Both the position numbers and the translations under genes were made by a program. This document shows, piece after piece, positions 1 to 5,705 of a DNA stretch of 8,373 nt (position 1 is the first letter of the stretch; each line of letters opens with the position of its first letter). The DNA lies in the NCBI GenBank assembly GCA_021156345.1, contig JAJNDJ010000026.1, forward strand, positions 1 to 8,373. The letters are read 5' to 3'. This stretch comes from Rubrobacteraceae bacterium (GTDB lineage: Bacteria > Actinomycetota > Rubrobacteria > Rubrobacterales > Rubrobacteraceae). The notes beneath the pieces are model-generated. The model did not search any database and had not been told where the DNA came from. It saw nothing but the letters and a program-made list of their open reading frames with translations.

Positions 1-316
1 TGCTGTTCAGTCCCCGGATAATGCCGGATCAGGGGAAGTAGTTTTGAGATCTCGGCAGCAGATCTGAGTCTAGGACGCTCATGGGTCTTGGACTGAGGCA
101 ATACGAACTTCGAAGAGCGCGCCTTGCCCGCACTCCGGTGAGTATGGGTTACCTGGCCTCCTGGTCAACTGGAGAGATAACCGCAGGGGACATTCGCAGC
201 TCGCAGATGCGTTCGCAAATTCGTTGCACTCTAAGATTACGTGATGGCATTGATGCAGCCGGTCGCCCCGTGGCATCATGGACATCTCCCGCCACAATGG
301 GAAGGAACCTCAGGGA
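1..316. other. gene-free left edge
   Basis: I see no convincing gene on either strand. The open frames here are short, rich in Arg/Ser/Pro and show no family motif. Bases 12-35 can form a small imperfect hairpin (CCCC and GAT pairing with ATC and GGGG around one G/A mismatch) followed by a short T run near 42-45, so it may be the terminator of a gene to the left of the window. AGATCT occurs twice at about 47-65. The only useful signal near the right end is a purine-rich stretch at about 299-306 that serves the next gene. Confidence 0.5.
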
Positions 317-760
317 ATGCACGTAGAACGCAGCGCTACGATCGACCAGCCGGTCGATAGGGTCTTCGAGTACGTTTCGACCCCGGTGAATGACCCGACG
401 TGGGTGCCGGCCTCCCTCAGGCACGAGATGCTCTCGCCGGCACCGATGCGCGTCGGCTCGATCACCGAGGAGGACGTGCGGTTTCTCGGGAGGCGCATGC
501 GCTACGCTTGGGAAATCACACACTACGAGCCGCCGACCGCCTTCGCCCTGCGGAGCATCTCTGGCCCGATACCCGCTAGCATCCGCGTCCTGCTCGAGTC
601 CCTAGATGGTGCCCGCACGAAGGTCATACTTGTCGGAGAGGTGCACTTGCGCGGAATCCACAAGCCGATGGAGCTTGCGATGAGGTGGGTGGCCCGACGG
701 CAGTTCGGGACCCAGCTGCGCACACTAAAGAATCTACTTGAGAGCGAAGCCTTATCCTAG
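317..760 (+). CDS. SRPBCC-family protein (polyketide cyclase/dehydrase-like fold)
   Basis: The 147-residue protein has the layout of a single SRPBCC (START/Bet v1-like) domain. It opens with MHVERSATIDQPVDRVFEYV, the typical first strand followed by a helix (residues 1-20). A loop with a conserved-type W (residue 29) follows, then alternating strands (about 48-110), including VGSITEEDVRF and TKVILVGEV. A long amphipathic C-terminal helix spans about 116-143. Such proteins bind hydrophobic ligands or act as small cyclases, hydrolases or immunity-type proteins; the substrate cannot be read from sequence. An ATG at 278 is in frame, but the start at 317 fits the family and has AAGGAA about 10 bases upstream. 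The gene stands alone: no co-directional neighbour follows within 1 kb. The fold is fairly sure, the function unknown. Confidence 0.85.
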   Translation: MHVERSATIDQPVDRVFEYVSTPVNDPTWVPASLRHEMLSPAPMRVGSITEEDVRFLGRRMRYAWEITHYEPPTAFALRSISGPIPASIRVLLESLDGARTKVILVGEVHLRGIHKPMELAMRWVARRQFGTQLRTLKNLLESEALS

Positions 761-1089
761 GCAGTTGGGTGAGCAGGGCATGAGCGGGTACCACTACACT
801 GCCACCACCTCTACCTCCGGCTCCGGCCCAGCGTGGACGAGAAGCGAACCCTTTGCACGTTGTAAGTTCGTAGAGTCGATGAGAACTTGCGCGTTGCCTG
901 CGGCCTATCCGAGATCGCGCAACTTTATGCCGCGCTCCCACATGTTGTGGTCGTTGGTCACGCACATTGGCCAGAACCGGGCCGAATGCTCACTACCCGC
1001 GAAATCTACCTACCATGTATGCAGGCTTCTCAATATGAACTTCGGAGGACCAGCCATCCACGTACTCGGATGAAGAGTGTGATGAAGCT
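761..1089. other. gene-free stretch between convergent genes
   Basis: This stretch separates the 3' ends of the SRPBCC gene and the TetR gene. Frames that stay open across it (738-1073 and 887-1093 on +, part of 624-965 on -) have no recognisable motif and no Shine-Dalgarno site, and two of them run into real genes in the wrong frame. A weak inverted repeat (TTGCGCG at 887-893, CGCGCAA at 916-922) is the only structure noticed. I found no clear terminator for either gene. Confidence 0.5.
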
Positions 1090-1701
1090 CTAGAGGTGGA
1101 GGCCATCGACGATCACCGAGAGGACTTGATCGGCGAACCTCTCCTCTGACTCAGCCGCGCCATCACCACTCGCACCGTCACGACTCCACCGCACGCCGGC
1201 CCCGAAGATCGCCCAGCTCACAACCGATGCCGTGACCTCAGGATCGGCCGGCCGATCGTTCGCCTTCAGCTGCGCCGCTTCGATCCATCCCAGCAACAGC
1301 TTGTAGAGCTCGCTAGGCACCTGCGCCTCGATGAGCGGCTTGAACTGCCGGTCCGAGTGTCGGCAGCCCGATTCGAGCTCCGACAAAAAGTCGCAAGTCG
1401 CCAGGACGAGCGCCTTCAGGCTCTCTTCGTCGAGCCCCGGCCTCTCCGGCAGCCTCCGCCGCAGCTCCTCATGGAAGGCCTCGCTTATGAAGTAGTCCAG
1501 GAGCTCGTACTGGTCGCGGAAGTGGTCGTAGAAGGTGGCCCTGTTCACCGTCGCACGCTCGGTTATCTCCTGCACGGTCAGCCCGCGGTGGCCCTTCTCC
1601 ATCACCAGCTCGCCGAAGGCCCGCACTATGAGCTCGCGGGTGCGCTTGACGCGGGGATCCTTCCTCTTCTGTGCTGTCCCACTGGAACCTTTAACCAACA
1701 T
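1090..1701 (-). CDS. TetR/AcrR-family transcriptional regulator
   Basis: The 203-residue protein is a typical one-component TetR repressor. Its N-terminal DNA-binding domain includes the helix-turn-helix at about residues 40-61 (LTVQEITERATVNRATFYDH), one of the most conserved patterns of the family. A helical ligand-binding and dimerisation domain covers the rest, with no recognisable subfamily signature. I chose the ATG at 1701 because AAAGGGG lies just upstream (about 1705-1711). The longer frame to 1737 begins with TTG and lacks such a site. The gene is divergent from the DoxX-VOC-MDR run, the usual arrangement for a TetR protein that represses its neighbours and itself. TTTAACCAAC-like repeats in and beside its start region are candidate operators. 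The ligand is unknown; a quinone or other electrophile is a guess from the neighbours. Confidence 0.93.
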   Translation of the reverse strand: MLVKGSSGTAQKRKDPRVKRTRELIVRAFGELVMEKGHRGLTVQEITERATVNRATFYDHFRDQYELLDYFISEAFHEELRRRLPERPGLDEESLKALVLATCDFLSELESGCRHSDRQFKPLIEAQVPSELYKLLLGWIEAAQLKANDRPADPEVTASVVSWAIFGAGVRWSRDGASGDGAAESEERFADQVLSVIVDGLHL

Positions 1702-1798
1702 TTTCGCCCCTTTGTCGTTTAACCAACGCTTCGCCAATATTGACGGTTGACCCTGCTGTCCTTGCGTCGGATCATCTTACACGACAGATGTTGGTTTA
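1690..1798. promoter_or_regulatory. candidate TetR operator repeats
   Basis: TTTAACCAAC occurs exactly twice, at 1690-1699 and 1718-1727, 28 bases apart. The first copy falls on codons 2-4 of the TetR gene and the second lies just upstream of its ribosome binding site. An inverted near copy, GTTGGTTTA, lies at 1790-1798 on the DoxX side. Repeats of this kind between a TetR gene and a divergent operon are often operators. That these bind the repressor is inferred, and TetR sites are usually single compact palindromes, which this is not. Confidence 0.4.
1747..1775 (+). promoter_or_regulatory. possible promoter of the DoxX-VOC-MDR run
   Basis: TTGACC at 1747-1752 matches five of six bases of the -35 consensus. 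After a 17-base spacer, GATCAT at 1770-1775 matches four of six of the -10 consensus. Transcription would start near 1782, upstream of the inverted repeat at 1790-1798, so a bound repressor could block it. The assignment rests on consensus match alone. Confidence 0.35.
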
Positions 1799-1847
1799 GC
1801 AACGTGTGATGCAAAACCTACGCCCGATGTGTAGAGGAGGTTGTGGT

Positions 1848-2219
1848 ATGGGCATAGCATTGTGGGTCGTTCAGGTGCTGGTGGCTGCGGCGTTCCTGGT
1901 GTCTGGGGCGACGAAGCTGTCGCAACCCAAGGAGAAGCTGGTCAAGAACATGGCGTGGGTGGAGGACTTCTCGCAACAGACGGTGCGTCTGATCGGCGCC
2001 GTGGAGGTCCTGGGGGCGATCGGGATCGTGGTGCCGGCACTGACGGGGATCCTGCCCTGGCTGACGCCGCTGGCCGCTCTGGGGCTAGTGCTGACGATGA
2101 TCGGAGCCGCCCTTACGCACCTGAGGCGCACCGAGTACGGCTCCATCGCCATGAACGCGGTGCTGCTCGTCCTGGCTGCCTTCGTGGTCTACGGGCGGTT
2201 CTTCGTCCTGCCGGCTTGA
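1848..2219 (+). CDS. DoxX-family membrane protein
   Basis: The 123-residue protein has four hydrophobic segments (about residues 2-22, 46-66, 70-92 and 98-118), the usual size and topology of DoxX/DoxD-like proteins. The segment-1 motif AAAFLVSGATKL and the glycine-rich second segment (LIGAVEVLGAIGIVVP) are characteristic. Members sit in the cytoplasmic membrane; some are linked to quinone-dependent redox or to thiol and electrophile stress, and the Bacillus subtilis relative CatD is encoded beside the dioxygenase CatE. An upstream in-frame ATG exists at 1806, but GAGGAGG at 1834-1840, seven bases before 1848, decides the start. It is the first gene of the run divergent from TetR, and the VOC gene follows after about 47 bases. 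The family is sure; the exact role is not. Confidence 0.92.
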   Translation: MGIALWVVQVLVAAAFLVSGATKLSQPKEKLVKNMAWVEDFSQQTVRLIGAVEVLGAIGIVVPALTGILPWLTPLAALGLVLTMIGAALTHLRRTEYGSIAMNAVLLVLAAFVVYGRFFVLPA

Positions 2220-2266
2220 GCGCGCGGTCAGTAGAGTTCATCGAAGCGAAGGAAGGAGATGTCGAG

Positions 2267-2713
2267 TTGTCGATGGAGCAATCCGTTACCGATAGATGGT
2301 CCATCGCTGCGGGGACGGGGCTCGGCCCCGTCCACCTGTCGGTCACGGATAGGGACCGGGCTTTGCGCTTCTGGCAAGATACTCTCGGGCTCACCCTTAT
2401 GTCCGAGGAGGACAGGAAGATCCGCCTGGGCGCCGGTGAGCGCGACCTCGTGGTGCTCTATCCTGGCGCCACGGGCCCCGTGCCCAGGGGCACCACGGGC
2501 CTCTATCACCTGGTGATACACCTACCGAGCTGCAAGGAGTTCGCCCGCGCCGTGGGGCGGCTCTTCGCCAGGCGCTACCCGAACTCGCCCACCGACCACG
2601 TCGTGACGGAGGCACCCGGCGGCTTCTTCGTCCGGGATCCTTCCGCGAACAAGATTCACCTCACGGTGCGTACCGATGTTGGCCTCCCTGATCCGGACCG
2701 CGCTCGGATGTAG
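2267..2713 (+). CDS. single-module VOC (glyoxalase/dioxygenase-fold) protein, CatE-like
   Basis: About 148 residues. The sequence follows the N-terminal module of CatE-type catechol-2,3-dioxygenase-like proteins: GLGPVHLSVTDRDRALRFW with a ligand-type His (residue 23), LGAGERDLVVLYPG, GLYHLVIHLP with a second His (81), DHVVTEA, and a final FFVRDPSANKIHL. CatE-type proteins have two such modules and about 285 residues, so this is half length. The closing motif usually ends in an I-E-L/I pattern whose Glu binds the metal; here it reads IHL (His 131). It may therefore bind metal differently, act as a dimer, or serve in binding rather than catalysis. The start is TTG at 2267, eight bases after GGAAGGAG (2251-2258). 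The ATG at 2273 also fits but lies 14 bases away. It is the middle gene of the DoxX-VOC-MDR run. Confidence 0.85.
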   Translation: MSMEQSVTDRWSIAAGTGLGPVHLSVTDRDRALRFWQDTLGLTLMSEEDRKIRLGAGERDLVVLYPGATGPVPRGTTGLYHLVIHLPSCKEFARAVGRLFARRYPNSPTDHVVTEAPGGFFVRDPSANKIHLTVRTDVGLPDPDRARM

Positions 2714-2764
2714 GACACGACCGCCATGCAGAGTAAGCAACCCAAGAGGGAGAAAACAGAGACC

Positions 2765-3700
2765 ATGCGAGCCATTACGCTAGAGAGTTTCGACAGCGGC
2801 CCAGCCCTGCACGAAGTGCCGACCCCAAAGATCGCCCCGAACGAGGTGCTCGTGCGCGTTCGCGCCTCATCGGTCAACCCCGTTGACGGAGCCATCGTCG
2901 CCGGAATGATGAGCGGCATGGTCGAGCACGAATTCCCCATTGTGCTCGGCCGCGACTACGCCGGCGTTGTAGAGCAGGTCGGCTCCGACGTGACGCGCTA
3001 CGCCGAAGGCGAGGAGGTCTACGGGTTCCTGCCAGCCGCCAACCCGACGGTGCACGACGGTACCTGGGCCGAGCTGATCGTCGTTCCCGAGGATAACTTC
3101 GTCGCGCGCAAGCCAGCCGGCGTGAATCTAGCGGCGGCCGGCGCGGCCCCGCTGGCCGGGATTACCGCTCTCAGTGCCCTGGATGCGCTCGGCGTCTCCG
3201 AGGGCGACACCGTCCTGGTGGTAGGCGCAAACGGCGGCGTGGGCAGCTTCGCCGTCCAGCTCGCCGCCAACGCCGGCGCGACGGTGATCGCTCCCGCACT
3301 GCGCGAGGACGAGGACTACCTACGAGAGCTTGGCGTCAGCGAGGTACTCGAGCGCGACGCCGACGTCGCGGCGCTCGTGCACGAACGCTACCCCGAAGGC
3401 ATCGAGGCCCTCCTGGACCTGGTCTCCTACGCCCCAGAAGGCTTCGACACCCACGCGGACGTTCTCAAGGACGACGGCCGCGGCGCCTCGTCACTCTCCG
3501 CAGCCGGCGAAGGCGCTGGGCGCCACAACGTCGGGGCGATGCCAACCCAGGACAACCTAGAGCGCTTGGGTCGGATGCTGGAGGCCGGCACCCTCAAGGT
3601 TCCCATCCAGAACACCTATAGCCTAGATCAGGCCGGGGAGGCTCTGGGTGCGCTCAGCACCGCGCATACCCAGGGCAAGCACGCCATCCGAGTAACCTGA
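2765..3700 (+). CDS. zinc-less MDR oxidoreductase (NAD(P)H:quinone reductase-like)
   Basis: 311 residues, the usual length for quinone-oxidoreductase-type medium-chain dehydrogenases. The N-terminal GroES-like domain carries ASSVNPVDG (35-42) and GRDYAGVVEQVG (62-73). The Rossmann domain has the nucleotide-binding motif VVGANGGVGSFAVQLA (152-167). The cysteines and other residues of the structural and catalytic zinc sites of alcohol dehydrogenases are missing. Such enzymes use NAD(P)H to reduce quinones or the double bond of enones in the cytoplasm. An ATG at 2726 is in frame, but family members start at MRAI, and AGAGGGAG lies at 2745-2752, so I prefer 2765. It begins 51 bases after the VOC stop and closes the run; its last codons lie in a hairpin. 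Family sure, substrate unknown. Confidence 0.92.
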   Translation: MRAITLESFDSGPALHEVPTPKIAPNEVLVRVRASSVNPVDGAIVAGMMSGMVEHEFPIVLGRDYAGVVEQVGSDVTRYAEGEEVYGFLPAANPTVHDGTWAELIVVPEDNFVARKPAGVNLAAAGAAPLAGITALSALDALGVSEGDTVLVVGANGGVGSFAVQLAANAGATVIAPALREDEDYLRELGVSEVLERDADVAALVHERYPEGIEALLDLVSYAPEGFDTHADVLKDDGRGASSLSAAGEGAGRHNVGAMPTQDNLERLGRMLEAGTLKVPIQNTYSLDQAGEALGALSTAHTQGKHAIRVT

Positions 3701-3725
3701 GCGCATTACGCGTTCAGGTTACTCG
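3689..3725 (+). terminator. 16-bp hairpin over the MDR stop codon
   Basis: CGAGTAACCTGAGCGC (3689-3704) pairs with GCGTTCAGGTTACTCG (3710-3725) around the loop ATTAC. All positions pair, one of them as G-T. The left arm contains the last two codons and the TGA of the MDR gene. No T run follows; the next bases are GC-rich. It is probably a transcription terminator or 3'-end stabiliser for the DoxX-VOC-MDR messenger. Confidence 0.65.
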
Positions 3726-3961
3726 TGGGGCCGGGGCCTTTGCTCGTGGCGGGGCTCCAGTAAGAAGCATGGTCGAACTTTTTACAACTCCGTCATAACG
3801 AAGTTCGCAGTATTCACCTTCCACGCACTCCGGTAAAAAGGACGAGAGAAGGGCCGAGATGTCATCGCCTTGATCCTAGATCCTAAGCTTTGCTCTAAGC
3901 GTCCTCCCTTCTTCTAGGAGGACACCACTGCGGGTACTCTCGAGGATCCCCGGAGGTCCCC
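3726..3961. other. non-coding stretch with repeats
   Basis: No gene is seen. It holds a weak inverted repeat (CGAACTT at 3774-3780, AAGTTCG at 3801-3807), a tandem GATCCTA pair (3872-3885) and a hairpin described separately. The right end adjoins the 3' end of the broken DUF1622 gene. Confidence 0.5.
3901..3923 (-). terminator. hairpin downstream of the DUF1622 remnant
   Basis: GTCCTCC (3901-3907) pairs perfectly with GGAGGAC (3917-3923) around a nine-base loop. It lies about 40 bases beyond the stop of the minus-strand DUF1622 frame, where its terminator would be expected. No T run follows on that strand, so the call rests on position and symmetry. Confidence 0.4.
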
Positions 3962-4350
3962 TTAGCTCGATGCGGCGTGGTGCTCGGGATCGTTCGCTGC
4001 CTGCGTGCGCCTTGCGGCCTCCACCTCTTGACGCTCGCGCTCGATCTCCTTGGAGAGGAAGTTGTTGAGCGCCGTTCGGATAACCACGATGAACGCCAAG
4101 ATCTCTACCTCGGCGATCGTCGGCGCCACCGCCGTGCTGCGAATGTCAAAATCAAGCTGGAACTCCAACCCCAAGGCTAAGTAGCGGCCCAAGAACAGCC
4201 TGATCTCTGTGTAGGAGCGTTTCCTTATCCCCAACACCGAGAGCAAGTGAACAACGACGGTCGCCAGGGCGCCGAAGCCTACTATGGCCGCTCCACCGCC
4301 TCGACGGCCAGCTCAAGGTAGCCCACCGCTGTGACCAATAGCCCTTCCAC
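3962..4350 (-). pseudogene. DUF1622-family membrane protein, frameshifted
   Basis: The part from about 4291 to 3962 encodes a clear DUF1622 C-terminus: AAIVGFGALATVVVHLLSVL, then YLALGLEFQLDFDIRSTAVA, then EILAFIVVIRTALNNFLSKE and a charged, hydrophilic tail. The expected N-terminus lies just upstream in another frame: starting at GTG 4350 it reads VEGLLVTAVGYLELAVEAVE, then meets two TAG stops in a row at 4284-4279. Joining the frames at about 4285-4293 needs one extra base and gives about 129 residues, the normal family size. DUF1622 proteins are small predicted membrane proteins of unknown function. Either the gene is inactivated or the base is a sequencing error. An internal TTG at 4246 could start a shortened protein, but it would lack the first membrane segment. 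Upstream AAGAG is a weak ribosome binding site. Confidence 0.8.
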
Positions 4351-4468
4351 GAACTCTTAGTTTACCCACGAGGCTGGGCTAGCAGACCGGCCGGTATCGA
4401 TGATGAGGATTGCACAACCTCTAATAAAGGGCACAGTGATGGTTTCCAGAAACATTAACCGACGGGGT

Positions 4469-4506
4469 GCTTAGAGTGCCACAAGCCTCTTGGGCACCCT
4501 TGAAGC
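4469..4506 (+). repeat. extended stem-loop upstream of DUF1345
   Basis: The core at 4476-4497 is GTGCC, a bulged A, CAAG, loop CCT, CTTG, GGCAC: nine base pairs. Outside it GCTT (4469-4472) can pair with AAGC (4503-4506) across an internal loop. No T run follows. It lies about 44 bases before the DUF1345 start and could be an operator or a terminator of readthrough; the role is undetermined. Confidence 0.45.
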
Positions 4507-4537
4507 AGCGCTGCCCATGGTACCTCTGGTATTAAGC

Positions 4538-4543
4538 TAGACT
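4538..4543 (+). promoter_or_regulatory. possible -10 box of a leaderless transcript
   Basis: TAGACT has the actinobacterial TANNNT form and ends six bases before the ATG at 4550, which would put the transcription start at or next to the start codon. This fits the absence of any Shine-Dalgarno site before this gene, unlike its neighbours. No good -35 box was seen. TATTAA at 4530-4535 is an alternative -10. Confidence 0.35.
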
Positions 4544-4549
4544 TGTGCG

Positions 4550-5329
4550 ATGTCGAAGCCAGCGCGAGTTTTGGAGTGGCTCAGAGGGCGAGTAAGCCCC
4601 CAGAGAGATATTTGGCGGGTTCTCACAGCAGCACTCATTGCCCTTATATTCGTCTACACGCTGCGGCTCTGGGTTATAGGTTTCGGGCTTGGGTTGGTAG
4701 GATTCGGGGACATCTGGGTAATGAGGTTGGTGACTTTCTGGGATGTCTGGGCACTCGTTTACTTGGTGCTTACCTGGTTACTAATAATGCGATCGTCCGC
4801 CCAGCAAACCCGTCAATGGGCCTTAGACCAGCGAATAGCACCTCGCCCGCATCTTCCTGTACTGCGCTCGGTGATTCTGAGAGTGTTGCGGACACTGTTC
4901 TTGGTTAGCCGGACAAGCTCATTGTTTTTCATCGTCTTCGTAAGCGTGGTCAGTATGGCGCTGGCAATCAGGTTGGTGCCTAATCTACGCAACATGGAAA
5001 CGATAGGTGGCCTCTCTGTGGCTGTCATGGCCGCTTTAGGAGTTGTCTCGGCGTGGGGAGTACTGCACACCTCCTATGCACTCCACTACGCTTACATGTA
5101 CTATCGATCCGAAAACTCGGCCGGAGGGCTTACCTTTCCAAGCGAGCAAGATCCGGACCAATTCGACTTCGCCTACTTCGCTTTCACCATCGCTACGAGC
5201 TTTGCCGTCTCTGACGTGGATGTAACCGACCGAGCGATACGCCGAGCGGTCCTTGGACATCAAATTCTCTCGTTTTTCTACAACACCTCGATCCTGGCCT
5301 TGGTGATAAATCTCTTCACCGGCACTTGA
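4550..5329 (+). CDS. DUF1345-family integral membrane protein
   Basis: 259 residues with about five or six hydrophobic segments (roughly 24-50, 62-80, 115-141, 152-175, 206-220 and 234-257). The C-terminal half carries the DUF1345 signature: HTSYALHYAYMYYR (173-186), GGLTFP (192-197), DFAYFAFTIATSFAVSDVDV (206-225) and LSFFYNTSILALVINL (240-255). The function of the family is unknown. The last part, an aromatic-rich re-entrant-looking segment followed by a final helix, loosely resembles the pore loop and inner helix of two-helix ion channels, but there is no TVGYG-type filter. The start at 4550 has no ribosome binding site and may be leaderless. The gene seems less GC-rich than those around it, as are its flanks. 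It is divergent from the broken DUF1622 gene. Family call firm, role open. Confidence 0.88.
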   Translation: MSKPARVLEWLRGRVSPQRDIWRVLTAALIALIFVYTLRLWVIGFGLGLVGFGDIWVMRLVTFWDVWALVYLVLTWLLIMRSSAQQTRQWALDQRIAPRPHLPVLRSVILRVLRTLFLVSRTSSLFFIVFVSVVSMALAIRLVPNLRNMETIGGLSVAVMAALGVVSAWGVLHTSYALHYAYMYYRSENSAGGLTFPSEQDPDQFDFAYFAFTIATSFAVSDVDVTDRAIRRAVLGHQILSFFYNTSILALVINLFTGT

Positions 5330-5705
5330 GCTTACCGAGTACTTCCAAGAACCCTGAGTATGCTAGGTTAGGAGAAATCACTCTTCTTCTAGGCTGTGAG
5401 TATCCTGGAGAATGGCTGTGGGCGACGTCTTTGACCGGTTGACCTGTCGCTCCTGGGTTCGCATTTACACGACCCGTCCTAGACTCACAAGCTGGTACAC
5501 CCGCCGTTGTAGGTTCCTGAGGAGCCCGATAGTCGTCCGAAGCTAACTTATTCCGCCGCCATAAGGGGGGTTACGGCAGACTTAGTCAGAGAGAGCGTCA
5601 CTTGGAAGCTATGTAAGGCGGCTTTGAATTCCCTTAGTCGGTAAGATGTCGCCGGATACATAAGATCGTCACCGTGTGATGAGCGATAGAGAGAGGAGCC
5701 TGACC
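5330..5705. other. gene-free stretch before the SDR gene
   Basis: No gene is supported on either strand; the minus-strand frames at 5634-5831 and 5669-6064 run antisense into the SDR gene and lack family features. CTTAGTCAG at 5581 and CTTAGTCGG at 5633 form a near repeat. TTGGAA at 5602-5607 followed after 17 bases by TGAATT is a poor promoter candidate. A ribosome binding site (GAGAGGAG, 5691-5698) serves the SDR gene. Confidence 0.5.

Larger units (their letters stand above)
4351..4549. other. non-coding region between divergent membrane-protein genes
   Basis: This is the intergenic space between the DUF1622 remnant and the DUF1345 gene, and promoters for both should lie here. I see a 10-base palindrome, ACCGGCCGGT, at 4386-4395, and a stem-loop and a leaderless-type -10 box listed separately. 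No open frame with family features is present. Confidence 0.45.

Noticed and set aside
738..1093. Open frames on + across the gap after the SRPBCC gene
   Set aside because: No ribosome binding site, no motif, unusual amino-acid make-up, and overlap with both neighbouring genes.
1841..2266. Long upstream extension of the VOC frame, giving 290 residues
   Set aside because: The extra part is the out-of-frame shadow of the DoxX gene, rich in Gly/Ala/Arg/Asp; the VOC fold and a good ribosome site begin at about 2251-2267.
3872..3885. Tandem GATCCTA pair as an attachment site or insertion scar
   Set aside because: Too short, and no integrase, transposase or matching distant copy is seen in the window.
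5440..5520. Possible tRNA-like T-arm (GGGTTCGCAT)
   Set aside because: No acceptor, D-arm or anticodon stem could be folded around it.
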